The translations under genes were made by a program, and so were the position numbers. Below the pieces are notes generated by a model. That model ran no database searches. It was not told the DNA's origin and saw only the letters and a program-made list of their open reading frames with translations. A stretch of DNA of 64,000 nt from Nansenia antarctica (Eukaryota; Chordata; Actinopteri; Argentiniformes; Microstomatidae), in NCBI GenBank assembly GCA_963989245.1, contig OZ022345.1, positions 43,255,959 through 43,319,958 on the forward strand, read 5' to 3'. Numbering within the stretch: position 1 is the stretch's first letter; every line of letters begins with the position of its first letter. Below are positions 54,020 to 63,668 of this stretch, piece by piece.

Positions 54020-54458
54020 CTGTCTCCTGGTCAAGTCCCACATCACCTACAAAATCCTCCTTCTCACCTACAAATCCCTCCATGCCTGCGCCCCCCAGTA
54101 CCTAACTGACCTTCTCTGGCAACATACTCCATCCCGGAACCTGCGGTCCACCGGACATGGGTCTGCTCTCCACCCCCCGCACCAACCTACGGACCTTCGG
54201 GGAAAGAGCCTTCAATGTGGCAACTCCCACCCTTTGGAACTCTCTCCCCACAGTGATCCGCAATGCCCCTACCCTGGACACCTTCAAATCAGCCCTCAAA
54301 ACGTCTCTGTTCACCAAGGCCTTTGGCCCCTAGTCTAGTTTTGTCACTGTCGCTGTCTTTTTGTTTTCTTCGTTTTTTTCTGTTCTGTCTGTCTGACTTT
54401 CTGTCTGTAAAATATGTAAAGCGTCCTTGGGTTTGAGAAAGGCGCTATATAAAACCAA

Positions 54459-54502
<44 letters not shown>
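54020..54502 (+). mobile_element. LINE2-type retrotransposon 3' end
   Basis: The coding remnant reads ITYKILLLTYKSLHACAPQY LTDLLWQHTPSRNLRS, then after a frame change ERAFNVATPTLWNSLPTVIR and LDTFKSALKTSLFTKAFGP before a stop near 54333. This is the L2 ORF2 C-terminal block. The 3' tail gcgtccttgggtttgagaaa ggcgctatataaa and (ATT)n follow at 54461-54502. The 5' side is truncated. At least one frameshift lies near 54170-54200, so it is inactive. Confidence 0.87.
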
Positions 54503-54654
54503 GGAGAGCGGAGACTCTGTCTCATCCAATCAAGCCTCCCAGTTATGAACTGGGCTGAATAGTGTTGGAGGTTTTTCCACCAGGAGCATCGACTCTGCTG
54601 TCCTTCCATGTTGGGATCCTCCTGGGTTGCATTTACTTCTGGCCTTTCTCCATC

Positions 54655-55425
54655 AGGCCAAGAGGCTACCCATGAAACATCCTGCCCCCTCCCGTTCCTC
54701 TGTGAGTTTTCTTAACCCCTGGGGGGAAAAAACATACCTCTTCTTTCTTCTGCATTTTTGTTACAGGCTACATTCCCTGTCTAAACTTCACACCACAATC
54801 ATCCATCACACACTTCTCTTTCATGGGAACTTTCTGGGGATTTGATAGATTTCTACCTTTAGTGGAGAGGCTGCTGGTCTCCCATGAGACCAGACAGAGG
54901 GATTCATCATGGTGGGTTCCGGTACAACAACTCCCTGTGCACTCAACACAACTTCTTCAAGACGTCAATGGAATACTCACTCACCTTCTCCTGAGCAGTA
55001 TTGGCTCTCCGCTTCCGTCTCTACACTTGATAGCTCTTCTCTGCCAAAGGACCAGGGCTTCTTCAAGCTGCTGGCAGCACACCCTGTCTCGGTCCAACTG
55101 CTCTTTAGTTTTGTGTATTTCCTCAACTTCATCATCATTTGAACCATCTGTCCATCCAGAAACAGCACTTCACTTTTCAAATCGATAACTGTTTTTCTTC
55201 AGGAACCAGGAGGTGGAACTGATGGCTTTGATAGCTAGCTCCAACGGAGGTTAAGTTTGAGTGGCTGTACTGTACTGTATACCGGATCTTGGTCAGAAGA
55301 CAGTTTTTCAAACACTTTTTTTTCAAACACTTGGTGTTGGTCTTGTTTTCTTTGCCCAACATGTTAGAGCGGCCAATGTTGCTCTTTGGGGACAATTGCA
55401 CTGGTTCCATTGCGCTAGGCAAGCT
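54655..55425 (-). other. Unassigned minus-strand reading frames beside the LTR element
   Basis: A minus-strand ORF starts at 55422 (MPSAMEPVQLSPKSNIGRSN) and runs 81 codons. In another frame, about 55140-54975 can encode a helical, charged stretch (DDEVEEIHKTKEQLDRDR...) ending in a donor-like AAG|GTGAGT. An acceptor-like tttttccccccag lies near 54720. These could be pieces of a host coiled-coil gene or chance. No family was recognised. The Ty3/Gypsy element begins nine bases beyond the first ORF. Confidence 0.2.
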
Positions 55426-55430
55426 TAATC

Positions 55431-55609
55431 TGTTATGTTCGTTGTTTCCAGTATTCCTAACTAGGAATAAACAGGCTGGGGTTTCTTAACTGGCTTTTAA
55501 TAACACGTTGCACATCCGTCTTCCAGACACTCTCCCTCTACTTCCGGTCCCCGGTCCGGGTACAACAACATAGGGCGGAACCAATATTATGTAGTATAAT
55601 AACAACACA
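55431..55609 (-). repeat. 3' LTR of the Ty3/Gypsy element
   Basis: 179 bp, apparently identical to 60020-60198. AATC lies directly outside at 55427-55430. It follows the polypurine tract on the minus strand. Confidence 0.93.
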
Positions 55610-55623
55610 TCTTCCCTTCTTTC
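55610..55623 (-). promoter_or_regulatory. Polypurine tract
   Basis: The minus strand reads gaaagaagggaaga immediately before the 3' LTR. This is where plus-strand DNA synthesis primes in LTR elements. Confidence 0.75.
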
Positions 55624-55881
55624 AAAACAAAACAACTTGTTCTTTTCTTGTAGTCATATAACAAAACATTAGTTTCTGACTGTTCTTAAATCTGTGCATT
55701 CCAATAATAAACCTGCATTTCAAACATGAACCTATGCATTCAAATAATAAGCATATGTATCACATATCTCTTTACAAACTTTTTTTTTTTTTTTTTCACA
55801 AACATTTTCATTTACATTTAACTCTCAACAATAAGTGTCCTCTTTTCTTTACTCTGTCTCATGCCCACAGTCCACATGGTT

Positions 55882-57969
55882 TTAGCACTGTGCAATAAGT
55901 CTCTCAGGAGGTTTAACAGTCCTTTTAGGCCTGCAACAGGTCTCAGAGGGTGTGCTGCCCCCCTTTGGCATGACGGAGTCACTGCGGTCCAGAGAACTCT
56001 GACCAAACTGCTCACTCCTGGGAGCATCTAACACTTCTGCAGTGCTTTGTTGTTGAGAATCTGTCTCTGGGACCGTTACCTGTGGTCTTAGATCCACACG
56101 ATTTCGTCTCAGAGCTGCACCATGGTCTGTCCGGATCAGGTATGAGCGTGGTGCAACTTCTCTTTGCACGCATCCTCCTTGCCTCCATGTGCCTTTTGTG
56201 TGATCCAGGATACGGATTGTATCGCCTGGCTTGAGGCTTGGTAAGTGTTTTGCCTTCTTGTCATGTTGCAACTTGTGTTTCTCTTTTTGTTCTTGTTTCC
56301 TTGTCCTCATTGTGTGCGCTCCTACAGGTGTCAACAGGTTCTCATGGATAGGAAGGTTAGTGCGTAAGCGCCTTCCCATCAGCATCTGGGCTGGGGACAA
56401 ACCATTTTCCAAAGGGGCACTCCTGTATACCATCAGACTCCTCTGGAACTCCTCCTGTCCATCTTGAGCCTTCTTCATGAGAGCCTTGACAACCTTGACT
56501 GAACTCTCTGCGAGCCCATTGGATCTCGGGTAGTTAGGGCTTGAGGTGGCATGGTGAAAACCCCAGTCCTCTGCAAAACCAGCAAACTCGCTGCTGGAAA
56601 ACTGTGGCCCGTTATCTGAAAACACCTCACAGGGAACTCCATGTCTCGCAAAGACTGTTTTTAGGTAGGCTATGACTGTTCTGCTGGATGTTGACTGCAG
56701 TGTTGCAACTTCCGGGTAGTTGGAGAAGTAATCTGTGACTACAATGTTGCTTTTACCGTTACAGTCAAACAAATCCACTCCGACCTTCTGGTACGGGCGA
56801 TCAGGTACAGGGTGGGGCATGAGCGGCTCTGCTTGTTGTTTGGACCTGTAGGTGAGACATATTTCACATGCAGCTGTGGTGTGGCTGATGTCTTGGTTGA
56901 GCCTTGGCCAGTACATTACTTCACGCGCTCTACGTTTACATTTTTCCTCACCCAAATGTCCCTCATGCACTTTCTGCAGCATTTCCTTGCGCATGGATGA
57001 CGGGATGACAAACCTGCTTCCTTTGAAGACAATGTCCTTAGCAACTGAGAGCTCTGATCTGCATGCCCAGTAATCTTGGATCTGACTTGGGCAATCACGC
57101 TTTTGCACAGGCCACCCTTTCAGTATGGTCTTCTTGAGCTCTTTCAGTGTCTCGTCTAGTTCAGTTGCTTTCCTGATCTTCTCTGTCCGCTCCGCAGACA
57201 CAGGAAGTGATGTGACAATCATGTCAACATAGGCTTCTATTTCGACGCTTTTCTGTTCATTTGGACTTTCCATCTTGTTGACTGCGCGTGAGAGCGTGTC
57301 AGCAGCAAACATGAATTTTCCTGGTGTATAGACCATTCTCACGTCATATTTCTGCAGTCTGATTGACAGTCGCTGAATCCTCAGAGGACAATCATTGAGG
57401 GGCTTGGACATTATTGATACTAGGGGCTTGTGGTCTGTTTCCACTTCAAAAGCCTGTCCATATATGTACTGATGGAAACGTTCACATGCATATGTGCTGG
57501 CTAAAAGTTCCTTCTCTATTTGTGCGTATCTAACTTCAGCACTTGTCAATGCACGAGACGCGTAGGCTACGGGCTGCCAGCTGTTGTCATACATCTGTAG
57601 CAGTACTGCCCCTAGGCCGTACTGAGAAGCATCTGCCGAGATCCTAGTGCTCCGTTCTGGGTCATAAAACTTGAGCACTGGCTCCTTGGTTAAGATCTCC
57701 TTCAGCTTATGGAAGCACTCTTCCTGCTCATGGGACCATTCCCACTCGTTCTTCTGCTCTAGAAGCCATCTGAGTGGTGCTGACTGGGCAGACAACTGGG
57801 GGATAAATTTAGCCAAATATGTGACCATTCCCAGAAATCTCCTCACCTCTTCTTTGTTCTGTGGACGTTCCATGTTCATTATGGCTGACGTCTTCCTTGG
57901 ATCTGGCTTGACACCTTGCTCTGAAATCACATCTCCCACAAAGGTAAGGCTTTTCACTGCAAACTCACA
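55882..57969 (-). CDS. Ty3/Gypsy Pol remainder: RT end, RNase H, integrase
   Basis: It continues the upstream frame after the TAG without a shift, so it is the second half of one polyprotein. The first listed start (57957) is a GTG and probably not used. RT thumb motifs (VRRFLGMVTYLAKFIP) come first, then RNase H with SADASQYGLGAVL and a later TDHKPL. Integrase has the zinc-binding HEGH...CEIC region, the core with VGVDLFD, FSDNGPQF and the SNGLAES glutamate (a D,D,E triad), and a basic C-terminal tail with RPKRTVKPPERL. Length, motif spacing and open frame indicate no other damage. The stop at 55882 lies about 270 bp before the 3' LTR. Confidence 0.9.
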   Translation of the reverse strand, partial: CEFAVKSLTFVGDVISEQGVKPDPRKTSAIMNMERPQNKEEVRRFLGMVTYLAKFIPQLSAQSAPLRWLLEQKNEWEWSHEQEECFHKLKEILTKEPVLKFYDPERSTRISADASQYGLGAVLLQMYDNSWQPVAYASRALTSAEVRYAQIEKELLASTYACERFHQYIYGQAFEVETDHKPLVSIMSKPLNDCPLRIQRLSIRLQKYDVRMVYTPGKFMFAADTLSRAVNKMESPNEQKSVEIEAYVDMIVTSLPVSAERTEKIRKATELDETLKELKKTILKGWPVQKRDCPSQIQDYWACRSELSVAKDIVFKGSRFVIPSSMRKEMLQKVHEGHLGEEKCKRRAREVMYWPRLNQDISHTTAACEICLTYRSKQQAEPLMPHPVPDRPYQKVGVDLFDCNGKSNIVVTDYFSNYPEVATLQSTSSRTVIAYLKTVFARHGVPCEVFSDNGPQFSSSEFAGFAEDWGFHHATSSPNYPRSNGLAESSVKVVKALMKKAQDGQEEFQRSLMVYRSAPLENGLSPAQMLMGRRLRTNLPIHENLLTPVGAHTMRTRKQEQKEKHKLQHDKKAKHLPSLKPGDTIRILDHTKGTWRQGGCVQREVAPRSYLIRTDHGAALRRNRVDLRPQVTVPETDSQQQSTAEVLDAPRSEQFGQSSLDRSDSVMPKGGSTPSETCCRPKRTVKPPERLIAQC

Positions 57970-59904
57970 CTAGTTCTGGTTTAATTTCAGATTGGACTTG
58001 CGTGTCAGATCCAGTACTTCCCTCAGCCGTGCATCATGTTCTTCTCTTGTGGATCCCCACACGATGATGTCATCCATCATGGTCTCCACTCCCTCTATGT
58101 GCTCATAGATCATATGGATTGTTTTATGGTAAACTTCTGGCGCAGACAGAATACCGTAAGGTAAACGCAGAAAGCGAAACCGTCCTTCTGGTGTGTTGAA
58201 CGTGCATAGTTTTGAGCTTGCCTCATCAAGCTTCATCTGCCAGAAGCCTGTTGACGCATCCAGCTTGCTAAACCATTTAGCACCAGCAAACTGTGACATG
58301 ATCTCTTCTCTTGTTGGTAGCTTGAAATGCTCACGCTTTATAGCCCTGTTTAGATCCCGTGGATCAAGACATATGCGTAGAGCTCCACTTGGCTTCAGCA
58401 CAACCACTAGTGAGCTCACCCAATCTGTTGGCTCGTCTATTTTCTTTATGACGCCCATCTTTTCCATGCGTGCTAGCTCTTCTTTGAGTTTGTCTCTCAG
58501 TGCAAATGGAATCTTTCTGCACGCATGAACTACAGGAGTCACTGTGTCATCCACACATATCTTGTGCTCACCAGGCAAGCATCCTAGTCCCTCAAAGACA
58601 TCTTTGTTCTCCTGCATAATTGCGTTGTGGTCTGTGCTAGTCTGGGAATTCACTACAAACACCCTTCTCACTAAGTCAAGCTTTTCACAGGTACTCAGAC
58701 CTAGGATTGGCTGTACGCTCTTCTCTACTATGAGCATCTGTGTCTTTAACTGCTGTCCCTTGTGCTTTAGAGTCACTATACAACAACCTTTAATTGGAAC
58801 TGTCTCTCCTGTATAGCCTGTCACTTTTACTTTCACCGGGTGTATTTTGCTCTTAACTGTGAGGGTCTTGTAATCATGTATGGACATAAGGTTGACTTGT
58901 GCACCAGTGTCTATCTTGAATGGAATTATGGTCTCATTCACAGTTAATGGGACTAACCATTTGCACGCATCTGCTGTGCTAGACTGTACTGAGTCAACCA
59001 AGAACTCCTCTGGCTCTTCTTCCACTGTGTCCACTTTCATCCCTGAAGCCTCAGCTTTGCAATACCTCCCAAAGTGGTTATCCTTCCCACACTTGTGGCA
59101 GACTTTTCCATAAGCAGGACATGACCTAGGCATATGCTTGCCTCCACATCTTCCACATCTACTGTTTGGACTCTTGGGACTTTGCTCTGTAGGCTTTTGC
59201 TTTCCAAACTGTTTTGGGCGCTGTCCCTCTCTTTTCACGGCATGCACTGCTGCCGACTCATCCATGCGCAGCTCCTTTGCTTGTGCGCGAGTGGTTTCTG
59301 CTGCTCTGCACATGTGAACTGTTTTCTCTAGCGTTAAATCACGTTCACGTAGTAATCTTTCTCTAAGCCCATTATCAGGAATCCCACACACTATTCGATC
59401 TCTGACTAATGAGTTTCTTAAATCTCCGAATTCACATGACTTGCTCAAAGTAAATATTTCAGTTAAATACTGATCAAAACTCTCACCTGTCTTCTGAGCG
59501 GCAGAGAAAAACTTATATCTCTCAAAAGTGACATTTTTACTGGGCACAAAGTACTCCTCGAACTTTGTCACTAGCTCAGTCAATGTTAAATTTCCCTCAT
59601 CTATTTGAAAGGTGTTGTAAATGTCCAATGCATCTTCTCCTATTACATGCAAAAATATAGACGCTTTTAGCTTTTCATCTCCTCCCCCCGCCCCGCTCGC
59701 GGCCAAGTAAATATTAAATCTCTGCTTGAATCTCTTCCAATTATCAGCAAGATTGCCACTGAACTGCATGGGTGTGGGAGGACTGAGTTTATCCATGATG
59801 GGGAACACTACGGGTGCAGGATTTTCTTGGTCTCCTTGTTGATTGTTCGAATCGTTTTCACTCACGTTAGCTTGATCACTGTCACTTCCACTCTCGCTAG
59901 ACAT
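57970..59904 (-). CDS. Ty3/Gypsy Gag-protease-RT frame (644 codons, ends in amber)
   Basis: Gag packages the RNA; protease and reverse transcriptase mature and copy it. The ATG at 59904 is about 115 bp after the 5' LTR. Residues 1-50 are acidic, and the capsid-like part follows. Two CCHC zinc knuckles follow (CGRCGGKHMPRSC and CHKCGKDNHFGRYC, about residues 249-280). Protease has the DTGA active site in PFKIDTGAQVNLM. RT begins near residue 470 with LDPRDLNRAIKREHFKLP, FSKLDASTGFWQ, LRLPYGILSAP and the catalytic MMDD, where most families have YVDD or FIDD. The frame ends at TAG, 57972-57970, inside RT just after the palm motifs. The same frame continues directly beyond it, so this is one point lesion and not a frameshift. 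Gag and Pol seem fused in one frame. Confidence 0.9.
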   Translation of the reverse strand: MSSESGSDSDQANVSENDSNNQQGDQENPAPVVFPIMDKLSPPTPMQFSGNLADNWKRFKQRFNIYLAASGAGGGDEKLKASIFLHVIGEDALDIYNTFQIDEGNLTLTELVTKFEEYFVPSKNVTFERYKFFSAAQKTGESFDQYLTEIFTLSKSCEFGDLRNSLVRDRIVCGIPDNGLRERLLRERDLTLEKTVHMCRAAETTRAQAKELRMDESAAVHAVKREGQRPKQFGKQKPTEQSPKSPNSRCGRCGGKHMPRSCPAYGKVCHKCGKDNHFGRYCKAEASGMKVDTVEEEPEEFLVDSVQSSTADACKWLVPLTVNETIIPFKIDTGAQVNLMSIHDYKTLTVKSKIHPVKVKVTGYTGETVPIKGCCIVTLKHKGQQLKTQMLIVEKSVQPILGLSTCEKLDLVRRVFVVNSQTSTDHNAIMQENKDVFEGLGCLPGEHKICVDDTVTPVVHACRKIPFALRDKLKEELARMEKMGVIKKIDEPTDWVSSLVVVLKPSGALRICLDPRDLNRAIKREHFKLPTREEIMSQFAGAKWFSKLDASTGFWQMKLDEASSKLCTFNTPEGRFRFLRLPYGILSAPEVYHKTIHMIYEHIEGVETMMDDIIVWGSTREEHDARLREVLDLTRKSNLKLNQN

Positions 59905-60002
59905 GCTCGCGTGACGCTCCTCTTGCTAGCAGTCCGCAGATGTGTGCTTTCGGAATCCAGCACATTCCTTTTTCATAAGTCGATGAACTCCGCGTTGCCA
60001 GT

Positions 60003-60019
60003 CCCATTATCTGACACCA
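60003..60019 (-). promoter_or_regulatory. Primer binding site (tRNA-Leu type)
   Basis: Directly after the 5' LTR the minus strand reads tggtgtcagataatggg. The first ten bases, TGGTGTCAGA, complement a tRNA-Leu 3' end (tctgacacca). It shares that start with the primer site at 17234. Confidence 0.75.
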
Positions 60020-60198
60020 TGTTATGTTCGTTGTTTCCAGTATTCCTAACTAGGAATAAACAGGCTGGGGTTTCTTAACTGGCTTTTAATAACACGTTGC
60101 ACATCCGTCTTCCAGACACTCTCCCTCTACTTCCGGTCCCCGGTCCGGGTACAACAACATAGGGCGGAACCAATATTATGTAGTATAATAACAACACA
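60020..60198 (-). repeat. 5' LTR of the Ty3/Gypsy element
   Basis: 179 bp with TG...CA ends (tgtgttgttatta at the 5' end and gaacataaca at the 3' end on the minus strand). No difference from the LTR at 55431-55609 was found by eye. The minus strand should carry the element's promoter. Confidence 0.93.
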
Positions 60199-61343
60199 AA
60201 TCAGCACACCTTAAGTATTTGAGAAAAATAAATCGAACAGTTTTGATTCAATCGAGACAGGCGTGCACCTAGGTTTGATGTGTATGACACTTTTCTTCCA
60301 TTACCAGTGCTGATATTTCCTGTTTAAGTCAATTGTTTTCTTATAGGTTTTACATTTACTATAGCTTTTACTTTAACCCTTCATCTCCAAAAATATGATT
60401 GTGGAAGACACAAGTGCCTAGCATAAGGCCAAGAGGACATCCTCAAAGTCCGAGGACGACACTTGAGTTGAAATGTCTCAGAACGACCTCATCATGAGAG
60501 TGTTAATGCCACGCGATTCATGTGTTTTTTTGATTGTCAAATAAACAAATCCAAATATACTCATAGAGCTCTACACACTACTCTTGAGACACCCTGGCCC
60601 TGGCGCACATTTCTACCATAGAATTAGAATGACGTTCTACTCGTTCTAATGACGTTCTAATTCCAGGATTTCTGCCAGCTACTAGAGCTGGGCTGAGATG
60701 AGACAGATCAGGCTGAATGGCTGAGTAGCCTAGTGTTTCATGAAGGAAAGCAGCAGTGAGGGGCCCGATACAAACTGTCACTCAGTGAGTTACAACTCAC
60801 CAGGGGATCCCGTCTGACTGAGCCGATGAAGACAAATATGGATAATATCATACTACTGGGAACCAAACACCATGATAGTTTATTCACGCACATTCAAAAC
60901 GTATCTATGAATAGCCTTCACATGCTCTAAAGACTGATTAATACAGCAGTCAAATCGGGATTTTTTTCTTGATCTATTCCCACCTCTTTTCATCGTTTTT
61001 AAAGGTAGACTGCGATATGTTTGTAGCCGCAAAATAGCAGGGGCGACGATGGGCAGCTTCACAAATCCAACAGACCTTCATACCTGCAGAAACATGTAGA
61101 ATAGGTTGTGTATAATTGTTCCCTCAGGATGAGGCTATACTGTATATGACGTACTATGATGTACTTCAACCAACATTCTGTTCAATCTAACCACCGATTT
61201 GTTCCACTGGTGCTGGAGCTGACCGTAGCTCCTCATACATGGTTGATAGATGGAGCCCCTGGGGGGTCCGCATATGTACCGTGTGATAAAGGGAGAGGGG
61301 GGTCTATGGAGTTCCCTAGGGAACCAGCACATGCAGTGCAGAG
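60199..61343. other. Non-coding DNA, nothing recognised
   Basis: A short inverted repeat, attctaattc/gaattagaat type, occurs at about 60616-60662 (attagaatgacgttct and ttctaatgacgttctaat). No gene was recognised. Confidence 0.4.
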
Positions 61344-61344
61344 T

Positions 61345-61389
61345 GTGTGTGCGGGTGTGTGTGTGTGTGTGTGTGGGGGGGGGGGGGGT
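61345..61389. repeat. (TG)n followed by poly(G)
   Basis: TG units pass directly into a 15-base G run. Confidence 0.85.
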
Positions 61390-62774
61390 ACAGACAAGAA
61401 CCTCCCTAGATTAAAGCTTTTATGATCACAGCGCTACATTGTGTATTGTAATGTTGGATTAACTAATCAGCTGTTTTAACCAAAGCTGTAAATCAATGTG
61501 ATACAACCTCTTATCTGACTCCATTTGCACCTTGCTTAACATGCATGAAATGACATGAAATATCACAGTAGAATAGAGGATGTAGTATAATATCACAGTA
61601 GAATAGACGGATGTATTGCGAGGGGAAATAGTACAATTGGGAAAGGTGGGTCGACCTGTGGACATCAGAAGATTGGAATTAGACATGGAATGGATAGTTG
61701 ATTGACAGATTCACTTGGATACAGGCAGTGATGGGAAATGATCTATCTATATAGTCTATATGCATGTATATGGGTATGTGTGTGTAAGCATTATAAGTAC
61801 CTTACCATGTAAACAGCTGTACAGTATGTAGAATTGTGGTTGTTCTTTTTTTTTCATGGCCTCCAAATTAGGGGAGGGTAGGGACAAAAATACAGAAAAA
61901 TAATATGTGTGCTGTATCACACATACTGTATACAGATACTGTCCAGCTACGTTAGACATTTAAACCAAATCACGATGCATACACAGAAGACAGATATAGG
62001 ATGCAGCCTGCTGGGTTTGAAGGAGATAAATAAGGCTTTTGTGTGGACACACACTTAATGAAGATGAATTATGTATTTGACAGTAAGGAAGTGAGAAGAG
62101 GGAACCAATAGTTACGGGGTGGCAAAAACAAGTCAGGAAGTGGAGAGGGGAGGGTTCGGTCCTGTCCCATTGACGATGTGTTTTCTATGTGATATGACTG
62201 GTCATCTTTAACGTCATCTTTAACTTGCACGTAAGCACATTTTTCTAAATGGAGGTAAGCATTATTTATAAAACGGGCTGCGCTTGTTTAAAATTGCGTA
62301 CGTACTTCTGTCTATAAATACCAAATATACATTAAATTGAACGCAGGTGAATGAGGCTTGTATTTACTTCGTGTGATAGTGGCTCAATTATAGCGGCTGA
62401 AATAGGCCAAGTGCTATAATATAGGGTAGGCGTCTGAAAGCGGGAGAGGGCAGAGAAGGGTGGCTTCTCGGTAAGTTGCATTTGTAACGTTTGATCATGA
62501 CAACTAACCAGGCAAATGCTTATACTGTAATAATATAATGGTCTTATTCTTATGGGGACATTGAAAACTTGGCTGCTCACTCCCTTTGCGAACCCCCAGA
62601 CATCGGAGGAAATCCAGTATATGTTTATATATATCCATATAATCCATATATATGTTTATATCAACGGTAATCAAGTGCTTTAGTTGGCGAGCACACTTGG
62701 TGATGGTAAGCTCCCGTAACACGAGTTGACTCGCTGGAACGAGACAGGCGAGCGAGACCGCCACACACCACACA
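61390..62774. other. Non-coding DNA, nothing recognised
   Basis: No exon, RNA gene or element boundary was recognised. A short direct repeat, atatcacagtagaata, occurs at 61559 and 61590. Confidence 0.4.
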
Positions 62775-62853
62775 TCTGCCATATCATACCTCCGTCCCAC
62801 GTCCCATTTATCATCATATTTTTCAATATAAAACAGAGGTATGATATGGCAGA
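62775..62853. repeat. Perfect 18-bp inverted repeat
   Basis: Arms tctgccatatcatacctc (62775-62792) and gaggtatgatatggcaga (62836-62853), with a 43-bp AT-rich loop. The right arm ends two bases short of a hAT-like terminus. Confidence 0.85.
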
Positions 62854-62855
62854 TA

Positions 62856-63050
62856 CAGGGGAGGCTGGTTCATTAGGGGCAATTGTGCAATGCCCCACCA
62901 AAGGGAGAAGAGAGAGATTTTTTTTCTATGACTTCTAGACAGTGTTGCTTCTGAATATCATAGTCCAATCAGCTAGTGTTCTGTGGAGTATATCATAGTC
63001 CAATCAGCTAGTGTTCTGTGGAGTATGTTCCAATCAGCTTCAAGTCCCGC
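62856..63050 (+). mobile_element. hAT-like terminus (left end only)
   Basis: The stretch caggggaggctgg followed by attaggggcaattgtgcaat gcccc has the same layout as the 5030 element's left end (cagtggcggctgg, then agggcgctggggcgccgccc). No right end was seen before 64000, so the element may continue beyond the window or be truncated. Confidence 0.45.
62955..63040. repeat. 35-bp tandem duplication
   Basis: The unit atatcatagtccaatcagct agtgttctgtggagt occurs at 62955 and 62990, with a partial third copy (atgttccaatcagct) at 63025. Each unit has a CCAAT-type ccaat core. Confidence 0.88.
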
Positions 63051-63506
63051 CCCTTTCGGGGCAACTTTCAGTCTACTCGAAGTTGCACTAGGCTGTTCTC
63101 GTAGACTTGCATGTAAAATCTATTTTGGTAACTTCAGGCCATTCGGTCGATTGTCTATGGGGTTTTGGGACATGCACAAAGAATCGTACGTGCTTACGTC
63201 ATGTCCGGCGTCACGTTCGTGACGGTAAAACCGAGGATTTACGAGGGGTTGGTATGAGAAGAAAACATGGCTAGCGGGATGTGAAGTAACAAATGCGTTG
63301 TTCTGCTTTCCACTACCGGACTTTGTAAACAAATTGAACAAATGGATTAGAAGGAGGCATCTTTTGTTCCCAACTTGATATTGCAACTGGACCTATTACC
63401 GAAGTCAAACTTGTGTAAGTAAGTGAATCATCTGTCCTTCAGTCATGATAGGAAAACCAAATCGATGCTGGGAGAAGGAATGGCAGACTGTATTCTGATT
63501 GTATCT
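63041..63506. other. Non-coding DNA, nothing recognised
   Basis: 63080-63200 contains gcaagtctat-like blocks loosely resembling the 5030 element, but no firm assignment is possible. Confidence 0.35.
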
Positions 63507-63562
63507 TCTATGCTCTTTGTATGTTTCTATGCTCTTTGTATGTTTCTATGCTCTTTGTATGT
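63507..63562. repeat. 20-bp tandem repeat, three copies
   Basis: The unit tctatgctctttgtatgttt occurs almost three times in a row. The plus-strand ORF 63423-63710 runs through it and into the next minisatellite. Confidence 0.88.
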
Positions 63563-63668
63563 GTCTTGGTGTAGGAGAAACGTAGGACCACGTTGGAAAC
63601 AAGTGTTTCGGTACACGTTGACGTGTAGAAACTGTAGAGAGAAAATTGTAGAAATTGTAGAGAAAACT

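Larger units (their letters stand above)
55431..60198 (-). mobile_element. Ty3/Gypsy LTR retrotransposon, nearly intact
   Basis: A 4768-bp element with 179-bp LTRs at both ends that appear identical. It is flanked by the 4-bp direct repeat AATC (55427-55430 and 60199-60202). On the minus strand the order is 5' LTR (60020-60198), tRNA-Leu-type primer site, gag-protease-RT start, an in-frame TAG, RT end-RNase H-integrase, polypurine tract, 3' LTR (55431-55609). Domain order protease-RT-RNase H-integrase is that of Ty3/Gypsy (Metaviridae). Identical LTRs point to recent insertion. No envelope-like frame is present. Confidence 0.93.
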
